Shown in pieces: positions 34,151 to 43,158 of a stretch of DNA of 64,000 nucleotides; position 1 is the stretch's first letter; each line of letters starts with the position of its first letter. Origin of the DNA: an uncultured Planctomycetales bacterium. Its GTDB lineage: Bacteria > Planctomycetota > Planctomycetia > Isosphaerales > Isosphaeraceae. A program made the position numbers and the translations under genes. A model generated the notes under the pieces. It was not told the origin of the DNA and did not search any database. It saw only the letters and a list, made by a program, of their open reading frames with translations. The stretch lies in contig CAIYJE010000200.1 of assembly GCA_903926465.1 (NCBI GenBank), forward strand, positions 1 through 64,000, written 5' to 3'.

Positions 34151-36481
34151 ATGAGCGAGCTGACCGATCGGATACTCGGCCACGTATCCCGACCTGATTA
34201 CCGACCGGCAACCTTGAAGACGCTCGCCAAGCGGCTGGAGCTACCGCCCGAGGAGTACAGCGATCTCCGCTCGATCGTCAAAGAGCTGGCCCGGAAAGGG
34301 CAGCTCGAATTCGGGAAAGACCGAACGGTCAGAGCCACCGCCAAGGTCAAGGCCGAGTCCGGGGCAGTTATTGGCACGTTCCGACGGTCCGCCAGAGGAT
34401 TTGGCTTTGTCCGTCCCAAAGCTTCCACCGGCCGAGACAATGATATTTTCATTGCCCCGGATGAGGCGGGTGACGCCTCCACCGGCGATGAAGTTGCCAC
34501 CAAAATCACCGGCAAGTCCAACAAAGCGACCGGGGGTCGCCAGGGTCGAATCCTGCGCATTGTTTCCAGAGCCACGGCACTCTTTGTGGGATCCTATTTC
34601 GAGAGTGATGGCGAAGGATACGTCAAGATCGACGGCTCCACATTCAACGATCCAGTGCTGGTGGGTGACCCGGGTGCCAAGGGGGCCCAACCTGGCGACA
34701 AAGTTGCCCTGGAAATGGTCCGCTATCCTTCACCGGTCCGGATGGGTGAAGGGGTGATTACCGAGGTCCTTGGCCCCCGCGGCCAGCCAGGGGTGGATAC
34801 CCTGACCGTGATCCGGGCCTTTGGCATCCCTGATGAATTCGATGCCAGCGTGCTCGACGATGCCCGGCACCAGGCCGACCATTTTCATGAAGATGAGCTT
34901 GGCTCCCGGCTCGACCTTCGTGACCAGCTCACCGTGACCATTGACCCGGCTACCGCCCGCGACTTCGATGATGCGATCTCACTGGACCGCGATGAGAAAG
35001 GGCACTGGAGGCTTGGTGTTCACATCGCCGATGTCAGCCATTTCGTAAGGACCGGCTCGCCCCTCGATCGCACGGCCAGGCAGCGGGGGACCAGCGTTTA
35101 CCTGCCAGATCGTGTCATCCCGATGCTGCCCGAACTTCTCTCCAATGGCCTGGCCAGCTTGCAGGAGAACCGAACCCGGTTCACCCTGACCGCCTTCATG
35201 GAGTTCGATCCGGAAGGCCGGCGCACCTCAATGGAATTCGCCCGATCGGCCATCAGGGTCGATCAACGGTTCACCTACGAGCAAGCCTTTGCTGTGATGT
35301 CTAACCAGCAAGTCGAAGGGATTGAGGTCACCCCCGAGGTCAAAGCTCTGCTCGGCCGCATGCTTGAGCTGGCAATGATCCTCAGAAAACGCCGGTTCCA
35401 ACGGGGCTCGCTGGAACTGGTGATGCCCGATATCGAGATCGATCTCGACAAGACCGGGCAGGTCTCAGGCGCGCATTTGGCCTCCAATGACCAGAGCCAT
35501 CAGGTGATCGAGGAATGTATGCTCGCGGCCAACGAGGCCGTGGCCGAGCACCTCACCGAACGCAAGGCATGGTTCCTCAGACGAGGCCACGCCGATCCCG
35601 ATCCCATCAAGCTCAAGAACTACGCCGAATTTGTGCGCAGCCTCGGTTATCCCGTGGAACAGCCCCAGAGCCGGTTCGAACTCCAGAAGATCCTCGCCTG
35701 GTCAGATTCCAGACCAGAGCGACACGCCGTTCACTTCGGGCTCCTGCGCAGCCTTAAACAGGCAACCTACACCATTGAACCAGAAGGCCACTTTGCGCTG
35801 GCCTCAGAGAATTACTGCCACTTCACATCCCCGATTCGCCGCTACCCAGACCTGCAAGTTCACCGGCAACTGGTGAGCCTGATCGAGGGCAGGACCCCCA
35901 AGGCCGATCCCGACGAACTCGGCGTGCTGGCCGAGCATTGCACCCGGACCGAGAAGCGGGCCGAAGCGGCGGAACGGGAGCTGATCAAGATCAAGCTTCT
36001 GACCCATCTGGAGACCAAGATTGGTGAACTCTTCCATGCCGTACTCACGGGCGTGGAAGAGTTCGGCCTGTTCTGCCAGCTCGTGGAATTGCCAATTGAT
36101 GGCCTGCTGCACGTGACTAGCCTGGCCGACGACTTCTACTACCTTGAGGCCGAAACCCATTCGCTGGTTGGCCGGCGGTCCGGGAATCGGTTCAGACTGG
36201 GTGACCGGATCGAGGTCCGAGTGGCCAGGGTCGATATCGATCGCCGCGAACTTGACCTGATTCCCAGCGAGCATCACTGGGATCCTGAAAACGCCCCGTT
36301 CAGCCGCGTTCCCGGGGCCCGCCTGTCCGGTCGTCGCAGTGCCGGCGCTCGACCCAGTCTGACGATCCGCCGCGCCAAGGACTCCGGATCAGGAACTCAT
36401 CCGGGTTCCCCGGCGCGACGGAAGCCAGGGGGGTTGAAGAGTACGAAAAAGGCCGCCAAGCGGGGCAAGAAGAAACGTTAG
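34151..36481 (+). CDS. rnr: Ribonuclease R
   Basis: A 776-residue 3'-5' exoribonuclease of the RNB family. It has an N-terminal winged-helix (ILGHVSRPDYRPATLKTLAKRL), then cold-shock-type OB domains (VIGTFRRSARGFGFVRP at about 75-90). The RNB core follows with LTVTIDPATARDFDDAISL (metal-binding Asp cluster), VHIADVSHFVRTGSPLD, YLPDRVIPMLPELLSNGLASL, and NYCHFTSPIRRYPDLQVHRQL. An S1 domain is at about 640-725 (FHAVLTGVEEFGLFCQLVELPIDGLLHV). The basic C-terminal tail (KKAAKRGKKKR) is typical of RNase R and allows work on structured RNA. It degrades mRNA and rRNA fragments. CGGGGAGCC lies before ATG 34151. Confidence 0.95.
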   Translation: MSELTDRILGHVSRPDYRPATLKTLAKRLELPPEEYSDLRSIVKELARKGQLEFGKDRTVRATAKVKAESGAVIGTFRRSARGFGFVRPKASTGRDNDIFIAPDEAGDASTGDEVATKITGKSNKATGGRQGRILRIVSRATALFVGSYFESDGEGYVKIDGSTFNDPVLVGDPGAKGAQPGDKVALEMVRYPSPVRMGEGVITEVLGPRGQPGVDTLTVIRAFGIPDEFDASVLDDARHQADHFHEDELGSRLDLRDQLTVTIDPATARDFDDAISLDRDEKGHWRLGVHIADVSHFVRTGSPLDRTARQRGTSVYLPDRVIPMLPELLSNGLASLQENRTRFTLTAFMEFDPEGRRTSMEFARSAIRVDQRFTYEQAFAVMSNQQVEGIEVTPEVKALLGRMLELAMILRKRRFQRGSLELVMPDIEIDLDKTGQVSGAHLASNDQSHQVIEECMLAANEAVAEHLTERKAWFLRRGHADPDPIKLKNYAEFVRSLGYPVEQPQSRFELQKILAWSDSRPERHAVHFGLLRSLKQATYTIEPEGHFALASENYCHFTSPIRRYPDLQVHRQLVSLIEGRTPKADPDELGVLAEHCTRTEKRAEAAERELIKIKLLTHLETKIGELFHAVLTGVEEFGLFCQLVELPIDGLLHVTSLADDFYYLEAETHSLVGRRSGNRFRLGDRIEVRVARVDIDRRELDLIPSEHHWDPENAPFSRVPGARLSGRRSAGARPSLTIRRAKDSGSGTHPGSPARRKPGGLKSTKKAAKRGKKKR

Positions 36482-36512
36482 TCGGCAGCACTCTCACGGC
36501 GGCCAGCGGCCA

Positions 36513-36791
36513 CTAGGCCGAATGCTTCTTGGAAACTTGGGTCGCGGCCCGGGCCGAGGCGATCAGCTCGGCCTTCATGATCTTGATCACAAGCTCGACC
36601 CCGCCGGCCACGCCTGGAACGATAAGGTGCCAGCCGTTGCATTCCCGGCAAACGCCCAGCAACTCGTCGGGCTGATCCGCTTCCGGTTGATGCAGTGTCA
36701 GAAGGTCTCCGCAACTCGGGCATTCTGGTTCGATCGGTTCGAACTCGTCTGAATCACCGATGCTCCCGGCAATGAAAATTGAAGAGCTCAT
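36513..36791 (-). CDS. Small zinc-ribbon protein
   Basis: A 92-residue acidic protein with two CxxC knuckles, ECPSCGDLL (about residues 22-30) and GVCRECNGWHL (about 45-56), the spacing of a zinc ribbon. The rest is helical (VELVIKIMKAELIASARAA). Similar small proteins in planctomycetes are uncharacterised. It could bind nucleic acid or act in redox or metal handling. It is convergent with rnr, separated by 31 bases. Start at ATG 36791. Confidence 0.65.
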   Translation of the reverse strand: MSSSIFIAGSIGDSDEFEPIEPECPSCGDLLTLHQPEADQPDELLGVCRECNGWHLIVPGVAGGVELVIKIMKAELIASARAATQVSKKHSA

Positions 36792-37153
36792 GGTGTTTGA
36801 ATGCCTCTCCTGAACGACCCAAACCTGTGCAAGTGAGTGATTCTGTTCGGGCTCGGATCTCCACAGTCATCCGCATCCCGACACCAGGTAAAGACGCGGA
36901 CCCTGGAGCGGAACGAACAGAACAACTTGCCCGGCTCCGAAGAATCTCCAGCACTCTTTCTCTGATGCCCCTTGGTTCGCACCAAAGAATCCAAAACCGC
37001 ACAGAAGGGCGGACGGATACCCCGGCAGCATTTGAACTTCTCAAAACCTGGTCGAGAGCACAGAATCTTCGAGCGCCTGGCTGATCGAAGGGTCCCTGAA
37101 ACGCAATCGCTCGCCGCCGCATCGAATCCAAGCCTCAAGGAAGGGGCACGACG
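36792..37153. other. Intergenic region between divergent genes
   Basis: 362 bases with several overlapping short frames on both strands, none convincing. Presumably it holds promoters for the zinc-ribbon and HEAT-repeat genes; no clear promoter elements stand out. Confidence 0.4.
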
Positions 37154-38410
37154 ATGAGAAAAACGACTCCCGTCTCAGCCAGCCTGGCTCTCACTTTCTT
37201 CCTCGCCTCTCATGCGTCCATCCCGGCGAGGGCGGAAGATCACAACAAGCCGCCTCATGCCAAGGCGCAGACAGGGCATCGCGCAGTCGAAACCCGCCAG
37301 GCGCCAGGCCAGGTTCAACGATCCACGGAAATGGTCCGGCCGGGTGGGGCCTCGGTCACCCGTTCGGTAGAGGTCAATCGAGCCGCCAGGATCGTAGAAG
37401 CCGATACCCGGGTGGTTGGCCCTAGGGGGGCAACCCTGGAACGCCATGTCGAGGTTGAGAGATCTCCCTACGGCATCGAGCGTGAGATTTCTAGCACTCG
37501 CCCAGGAGGCGCCTCTCTCGAACGATCGGTTCGGGTGGAGCGGGACCCGGTTTACATAGAGCGAGACAGCTTTGAATACGGTCCGGCCTGGGGGATTGGC
37601 GGCCCGCCTCCCGCGCCCCGTTCAACCAACTTCGAGTTTTTTTTCGGCCCACCAGTCATGGCTGCCCCGATCATGCCCGGGCCCGTGTTCATGGGACCGC
37701 CCGTGGTTGAAGTCGTTCAGCCTCCACCTATGATTGTGGCCCCCACGCCGTTCCGAACCCAGACTGCTCCCGCAGTGGTGGTCGATCCCGTGAACATTGA
37801 GGTTCAGCACCTTGCGAGCAACCATGCCAAAAGCCGCCAGGATGCCTGCCGAAATCTTGGACGCATGGGTGACGCCAGCGCCGTGGTACCGCTGATGGAG
37901 CGCCTCAAGTTTGACAAAGATACACACGTGCGAGAGGCTGCCGCCTGGGCACTGGGTGAGATTGGCGACCCGCGTGCTGCGCTCTATCTTCAGAGGGCGT
38001 CGATCTACGACAAAAAAGGGCCAGTGCGGGATGAAGCCAAGAAGGCCATCGCCCGCCTTGAGTTTGAACCGTCGGTGGCCACCCAGGTGGCGAGTTCGAA
38101 ACTGAACGGTGAAAGACCGAGGGCAAACGCCTCACAAGACCCCAATGTGAGTCAGGTGAAATCGACAGGCACGCCAGTTCCACCTCCGCCGGCACCCGCA
38201 GCAGAAGGACCCGTGAGAGCCAACACCAGACAATCGGGTTCAGCCCCATGGCCTCCCAAAGATCAACCGATGACGACCACCAGAGTCCCGTCGCGCGGGT
38301 CCTCTTCTCCGGTTTCAAGAAGTACCGACCCAGCCCCGATTGTGCGCCAGGATTCAAACGACGCCGATCCACTTTCGAGCCCGTTGCCCGCGCTCGATCC
38401 GCCCCGCTGA
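37154..38410 (+). CDS. Exported HEAT-repeat protein with N-terminal RPGGAS repeats
   Basis: A 418-residue protein with a signal peptide (residues 1-27, ALTFFLASHASIPARA). Residues 54-137 hold three related units of about 27 residues, each with RPGGAS/GPRGAT, then RSVEVxR-type charged strands. A Pro/Gly/Phe-rich stretch follows (about 140-205: FFFGPPVMAAPIMPGPVFMGPP). Two HEAT repeats follow at about 222-303 (AACRNLGRMGDASAVVPLMERL; VREAAAWALGEIGDPRAALYL), then a Pro/Ser-rich tail. HEAT repeats bind proteins; the RPGGAS units are unknown to me. AAGGGG precedes ATG 37154. It probably functions in the periplasm or cell envelope. Its end is 17 bases from the end of the convergent DUF1552 gene. 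Confidence 0.72.
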   Translation: MRKTTPVSASLALTFFLASHASIPARAEDHNKPPHAKAQTGHRAVETRQAPGQVQRSTEMVRPGGASVTRSVEVNRAARIVEADTRVVGPRGATLERHVEVERSPYGIEREISSTRPGGASLERSVRVERDPVYIERDSFEYGPAWGIGGPPPAPRSTNFEFFFGPPVMAAPIMPGPVFMGPPVVEVVQPPPMIVAPTPFRTQTAPAVVVDPVNIEVQHLASNHAKSRQDACRNLGRMGDASAVVPLMERLKFDKDTHVREAAAWALGEIGDPRAALYLQRASIYDKKGPVRDEAKKAIARLEFEPSVATQVASSKLNGERPRANASQDPNVSQVKSTGTPVPPPPAPAAEGPVRANTRQSGSAPWPPKDQPMTTTRVPSRGSSSPVSRSTDPAPIVRQDSNDADPLSSPLPALDPPR

Positions 38411-38427
38411 ACTGGTCATCCACAGGC

Positions 38428-39786
38428 TCAGCCCGAAAGCTGGGGCAGGGCTCCCTGACTATCACCCAGCCGATCCACGTGACTTTCCATGCGGTCCAGC
38501 ATGGAGAGGAACAGGTTGTTCAGTGGAGTTCCACTCGCGTACTTCAGATGGCGGCCGGTGCGGATTGTGCCCGATCCGCCACCCGCCAGCAAGATCGGGA
38601 GATCGTCATGATTGTGGCGATCTCCGTCTCCGATCCCGCTACCGTACAGGATCATCGAGTGGTCCAGCACCGTGCCGTCCCCCTCACGAATACCACGCAA
38701 CTTCTCTAGCAGGTAGGCAAACTGTTCCACGTGGAACGTATTGATTTTCGCGATCTTGGCCTGCTTGTCTTTGTCATTGCCATGATGAGAAAGATCATGG
38801 TGGCCTTCGGGAACACCCAGGAACCCGTAACTTCGACCAGAGCCTTCGTTGGCCAGCACGAAGGTGATCACCCGGGTCAGGTCGGCCTGGAAGGCCAGCG
38901 CCATCAGGTCATACATCAGCCGAATGTGTTCTTTGTAATCTGACGGAACTCCGGATGGCCGTTCCGTACCCGGCGGTACATCGGGAGCCGGCTGGGAAGC
39001 GAGGGTCAACCGCCGTTCAATTTCCCGGACGCTGGTCAGATATTCTTCAAGCTTGCGAGCGTCGGTACGGCCCAGGCGGTCCCGCAGCCGATTCGCGTCT
39101 TCATTCACGAAATCAAGAATACTCTGCCGGTACCGGCTCCGCCTGGCGGAGCTCTGGGTCATGCCGGCCGAATCGCCATTTCCAAACAAGCGATCGAACA
39201 ACGACCGGGGGTTCACCTCCTTGGCAAGCGGTGTGCTTTCAGAACTCCAGGCGATGTTGGAAGAGTACGCACAGCTATAGCCAGAGTCACAGTTGCCGGC
39301 CTGCGCCGAGGGATCACAGCCAAGTTCAAGCGAGGGGTACCGCGTGGATTGGCCAATTCCCTTGGCCGCCACCTGGTCCACCGAGATGCCCACCTGAATG
39401 TTCGCGCCATCGGTTTTGCGAGGATGGGCACCGGTCAAAAACGCGGAAAGGGCACGGGCATGGTCACCACCACCGTCTCCCTTGGCATTGGCATTTTCTT
39501 GCGTGAGACCAGAAAGGACTAGCAGTTCCCGCTGAAACGGCGCCAGGGATTGCAGGGTGGAGGGGAGCCTGAATTGAGCCCCGTCCTCACTGGGTGTCCA
39601 GGCTTCCATGTGGACACCGTTGGGAACGTAAAGGAATGCCATGCGGCGGGGCACTACCCCCTGGGTATCACCCTCGGCCATGGCCCACGGCCGAGATGGC
39701 CCCATGATCTCCAGCCAGGGAAGCGCGAGCGCTGTTCCCAGCCCCCGAAGCACAGTTCGTCTTGAGATGCGTATGTTTCGACTCAT
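38428..39786 (-). CDS. DUF1552 Tat-exported protein
   Basis: A 452-residue planctomycete-type protein with a twin-arginine signal (RISRRTVLRGLGTALALPWLE). The DUF1552 blocks follow: RRMAFLYVPNGVHMEAWTP, HARALSAFLTGAHPRKTDGANIQ, SVDQVAAKGIG, RYPSLELG, NPRSLFDRLFG, ARKLEEYLTSVREIERRL, FHVEQFAYLLEKLR and the LLAGGGSGTIRTGRHL end. Function is unknown; the family nearly always accompanies DUF1592-type cytochromes, as here. The coding frame begins four bases before the end of the upstream DUF1592 gene (ATGA overlap), so translation is coupled and the two proteins probably act together outside the cytoplasm. A parS-like sequence at 38724-38737 falls in the conserved FHVEQF codons. Confidence 0.88.
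   Translation of the reverse strand: MSRNIRISRRTVLRGLGTALALPWLEIMGPSRPWAMAEGDTQGVVPRRMAFLYVPNGVHMEAWTPSEDGAQFRLPSTLQSLAPFQRELLVLSGLTQENANAKGDGGGDHARALSAFLTGAHPRKTDGANIQVGISVDQVAAKGIGQSTRYPSLELGCDPSAQAGNCDSGYSCAYSSNIAWSSESTPLAKEVNPRSLFDRLFGNGDSAGMTQSSARRSRYRQSILDFVNEDANRLRDRLGRTDARKLEEYLTSVREIERRLTLASQPAPDVPPGTERPSGVPSDYKEHIRLMYDLMALAFQADLTRVITFVLANEGSGRSYGFLGVPEGHHDLSHHGNDKDKQAKIAKINTFHVEQFAYLLEKLRGIREGDGTVLDHSMILYGSGIGDGDRHNHDDLPILLAGGGSGTIRTGRHLKYASGTPLNNLFLSMLDRMESHVDRLGDSQGALPQLSG
38724..38737. promoter_or_regulatory. parS: parS-like palindrome, site 5 (GTTCCACGTGGAAC), inside a gene
   Basis: A perfect 14-bp palindrome, the same sequence as site 1, about 21 kb from parB. It lies in the DUF1552 frame where it encodes part of the family-conserved FHVEQF segment, so codon constraint may explain it by chance. 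Confidence 0.5.
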
Positions 39787-42548
39787 TGGACCGAACCCTC
39801 CTCGCGTGAGCGTTTGCGAAACGGATCGCTTTTAACAATCTCAATGATCAGCCGCGATAGCTTGTGAGAATCGCTGGCCGTGCTCTGCACAATGGCATCC
39901 ACCGCGCACCGATCGGTAGGCTCAAGCCCCCGGCCCAGGCCGTAGATCATCAGCTTCTCGGCCAGTGTCCTGGTGAATTGCTCGGCTCGCTCTTTGCGCA
40001 GATAAGCCTTCAGCCCCTGAACGCCATCGAACTGCACCCCACCAGGGAGCACACCAGACGCATCAACCGCCGCATCTCCATCTTGGGTCCGCCAGCCACC
40101 CACCGCATCAAAGTTCTCCAGTCCAAAACCCAGGGGATCAAGCCGGGCGTGGCAAGAGGCGCAACTAGGATTGACACGATGCTGTTCCATGCGCTGACGC
40201 AAGGTCCCCTGCAATGGTCCTTTTTTATCGCCGTCCAGTTCTGGAACATTCGGCGGCGGCGGGGGAGGCGGGGTCCCCAGGATTTGCTCCAGCACATATC
40301 GACCCCGTTTAACCGGCGACGTCCGGGTCGGATTTGAGGTCAACGTCAGGATGCTGCCGTGCGTCAACAGTCCGCCACGCGGAGAGCTAGCCGGAAGCAT
40401 GACCTGCCGGAACTGGTCCCCCTGAACACCCTCGATCCCATAATGGCGAGCGAGCCGTTCGTTCACATAAACATCCGGACTGTCAATCAGGTCGAGCACG
40501 CTGCGGTCTTCTCGAACCACCGAGTCCAGGAACAGCTCGGTCTCCATACGCATGTCTGACCGCAACTGATCCGAGAACGACGGAAACCGGCCCTTGTCTG
40601 GTGACGTATTCTTCAACTGACGCAACTGCAACCACTGACCACCAAAGTTTTCCACGAGCGCGTGAGAGCGTGCATCCGCCAGCATCCGCCGCACCTCCGC
40701 CTCAAGCGTGGCGTCGTCCTGAAGCCGCTTCTCTTTGGCCAGCCGCATCAAATGTTCGTCGGGCATCGTCGACCATAAAAAGTACGAAAGCCGAGAGGCC
40801 AGTTCCCAGTCGGTCAGGGGACGGGTGGGAGCCCGCTCCAACTCTTCCCCCTTCTTGCGTTGGTCGAGTTCCACCCGGTAAAGAAACTGAGGGTTCACAA
40901 GCACGGCCTCAACGGCCACCTGAATTCCCCGCTCAAACGGCTCACCGTCTGCATGAACCAGTTCTACCAGGTTCACCAGCCGCTCCACTTCCCCATCACG
41001 TACTGCACGACGATACGCCCGCTGCAGAAACGGGTGAAGAGTTTCCCGTGCCGCGGCGCGCCAGTCGTCATCCTTTTTCGGCTGCCTCACAATCAGCTTG
41101 CGGTGCGACGCCGGTAGACCGACTGGAAGGTTGCCCGAAACCTCCAACGACCTCACCATCAGATTTCGATCGCCCCGCTTCTTCGGGTCTGGATCATCGG
41201 GCGCATAGTAGTCGTTCAGAAACGCCAGCGAGACGGTGTGCCGGCCCTGCTTCAAGGCCACCGAGTGACTGTACCGTCCGGGTTCATTCTCGCTCGCGGG
41301 GATATCAAAAAGATGGACGTCCTTCCCATCGATACGGAGGCCGGCCCGTATTGGCTCTTCCCCCGCCTGGGTGCCATACGCCACATACTCAAATTGGTAC
41401 TTGCTGTCAGCCGGGGCATCAAAGATGGCCGTGATCTCACCCGCCGATGCCAGAACACGCTGCTGCCCCGAGACATCGCCACCTGACAGCTTGGAGGAAT
41501 CCAACGTCACAACCGGCCAGAGCCAGCCATTCTGGGAGCTCTTCAACTCCGCACCCGAGATCACCAGATTCCGGTCAAGCGTTTGGGCATCACCGGAACC
41601 AGGTCTGTAAAAGTCGTTCAGAAACGAGAACGAGATGGTTCGCGGACCGGGACGAGCAATCGCCAGTTCCGTTTCATATTCCCCAGGATGTCCCTCGGTG
41701 GCTTTGACCTCATGAGTCCGAAGCAGTGTGCCACCAAGCTTGACCGCCATTTTCGCCGGTTCAGAGCCCGCCTGCTCTCCATAGGCTCGAACCTTCAGCA
41801 GGTATTTCCCCTTCTCTGGAAACTGGAACGTGACACCCAGCTCTCCGTTCGATCCCATCCTGCGCCCGCCCACAGCATCAGAAACATCCGCAGCAGCCCC
41901 CTGAAGTTCTTTGGCATCCCATTGCTTCAGAAGAACCGCCGCGGATCGCGGCACGACAATCGCCTTCTCGGTGAGTCGCTCGGCCGCCGTCAGATATTTC
42001 TCAAGCAAGAGCGGGGGAAGGGTAAGCACATCGCCAATCGTATCGAAGCCGTAACCCACATCATCCAGCGGGAAGTCGTCGGCCGGGTGCATGTCCACCA
42101 AAAGCAGGTCGCGTACCGTGTTGCTGTATTCCACCCGATTCAGACGCCTGAGGGTGACACGGCCTGGCTTTGAAATTGTGCAATCGACTTTGCTCACCAG
42201 CGACTGAAGCGTTTGCACCAATCGCTGGCGCACCTCCTTGGAAGGAGCCTCTTCACCGGCAGGGGGCATGACCTCAGATTCCAGATCCTCAATCAGTTGT
42301 TCCCAGGTTTTCAGATCGGTCTGCACCGCCGCAAGGTCCGGGTATTTTGCAAGGTTCACGCCACCCTTGGACTTATCTGGCTGGTGACACCGGGCGCAGT
42401 AACGCTCCAGTAACGGCTTGACCTCATCAAGAAAAACCGCCCCATCATCAAAGGCCAGAACCGAGAACCATGGAATACCTAGCGCGCATATGGCCACACC
42501 AGCGATCAGCCGTAACCGAGAAATCAAACCGCGAACTCGGCGGACCAT
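39783..42548 (-). CDS. Exported cytochrome-type protein, DUF1587/1595/1592/1588/1585, with two CBM-like domains
   Basis: A 921-residue exported protein. A hydrophobic signal (LRLIAGVAICALGIPWFSVLA) is followed by a planctomycete cytochrome-C domain with CARCHQ at about residue 50, then DUF1587 (RRLNRVEYSNTVRDLL). Two tandem domains of about 100 residues come next, each with a KYxxKVRAYGxQAG start and a SFLNDFY/AFLNDYY...DRNLx end, resembling calcium-dependent carbohydrate-binding modules. DUF1595 (LHPFLQRAYRR), DUF1592 (LASRLSYFLWSTMPDEHL), DUF1588 (RRGVLEQILGTPPPPPPPNVP region with CASCHARLDPLGFGLENFD, a second CxxCH) and DUF1585 complete it. ATG 42548 has GGAG 9 bases upstream. The carbohydrate modules suggest a surface role in polysaccharide oxidation or binding. 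Confidence 0.88.
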   Translation of the reverse strand: MVRRVRGLISRLRLIAGVAICALGIPWFSVLAFDDGAVFLDEVKPLLERYCARCHQPDKSKGGVNLAKYPDLAAVQTDLKTWEQLIEDLESEVMPPAGEEAPSKEVRQRLVQTLQSLVSKVDCTISKPGRVTLRRLNRVEYSNTVRDLLLVDMHPADDFPLDDVGYGFDTIGDVLTLPPLLLEKYLTAAERLTEKAIVVPRSAAVLLKQWDAKELQGAAADVSDAVGGRRMGSNGELGVTFQFPEKGKYLLKVRAYGEQAGSEPAKMAVKLGGTLLRTHEVKATEGHPGEYETELAIARPGPRTISFSFLNDFYRPGSGDAQTLDRNLVISGAELKSSQNGWLWPVVTLDSSKLSGGDVSGQQRVLASAGEITAIFDAPADSKYQFEYVAYGTQAGEEPIRAGLRIDGKDVHLFDIPASENEPGRYSHSVALKQGRHTVSLAFLNDYYAPDDPDPKKRGDRNLMVRSLEVSGNLPVGLPASHRKLIVRQPKKDDDWRAAARETLHPFLQRAYRRAVRDGEVERLVNLVELVHADGEPFERGIQVAVEAVLVNPQFLYRVELDQRKKGEELERAPTRPLTDWELASRLSYFLWSTMPDEHLMRLAKEKRLQDDATLEAEVRRMLADARSHALVENFGGQWLQLRQLKNTSPDKGRFPSFSDQLRSDMRMETELFLDSVVREDRSVLDLIDSPDVYVNERLARHYGIEGVQGDQFRQVMLPASSPRGGLLTHGSILTLTSNPTRTSPVKRGRYVLEQILGTPPPPPPPNVPELDGDKKGPLQGTLRQRMEQHRVNPSCASCHARLDPLGFGLENFDAVGGWRTQDGDAAVDASGVLPGGVQFDGVQGLKAYLRKERAEQFTRTLAEKLMIYGLGRGLEPTDRCAVDAIVQSTASDSHKLSRLIIEIVKSDPFRKRSREEGSVQ

Positions 42549-43158
42549 GCCTGCACACTCCACGGCTTCAAGCTGTCAATCAAAGGAGAGAACATCAGCA
42601 CAAATGATACCGAAGGTCGGAAACCACCTGGAGATGCAGTTTAACGCTAGGGGGCGAATGATTTCGTGAGGCAGGGGCGTCTGGGGGTGTACGTTTGCAA
42701 CCACAAGGCCGAGAGTTTCGTCGCAACTCAACCCCAGCATAGTCAGGAAGCAAACGAAATTATTATAGCCCCAGGGCGAGCGGCCGGACACACTGATCTT
42801 AAAAGATCCATCCACACAGCCACTCACGTGTTCAGATTCAGGCGGGTCTTCGGGAATCTGATCAAGTTTCTCACAGGCAATGGTAGTCAAAGCACGGCAA
42901 TCCCTGAGGAGGCATACGCCTTCATCTGAAGTCAATTGCGCACCCAGAAAGTCGGCGATGACGGATTGTTAACCCAGGCTGGAAACCGCAGTGAATCGCG
43001 GTTATCGTCTATCATGGCGATGGCCTTGCTTATTTGGGGCAGAGGATGCGTCTAACCCGTTACCCAATGATCAATAATGCCATCGCGTTAGTGTGCGCCG
43101 CGAAATTCGCGTGAAATATCCGGGCTTAACATCCTTCGCCGCCAGTAGGGGGGCAGCC
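42549..43158. other. 610-bp intergenic region between divergent genes
   Basis: No supported gene. Short frames on both strands overlap each other and lack family signatures. It presumably carries promoters for the DUF1592/DUF1552 pair and for the secreted protein at 43159. Confidence 0.4.
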
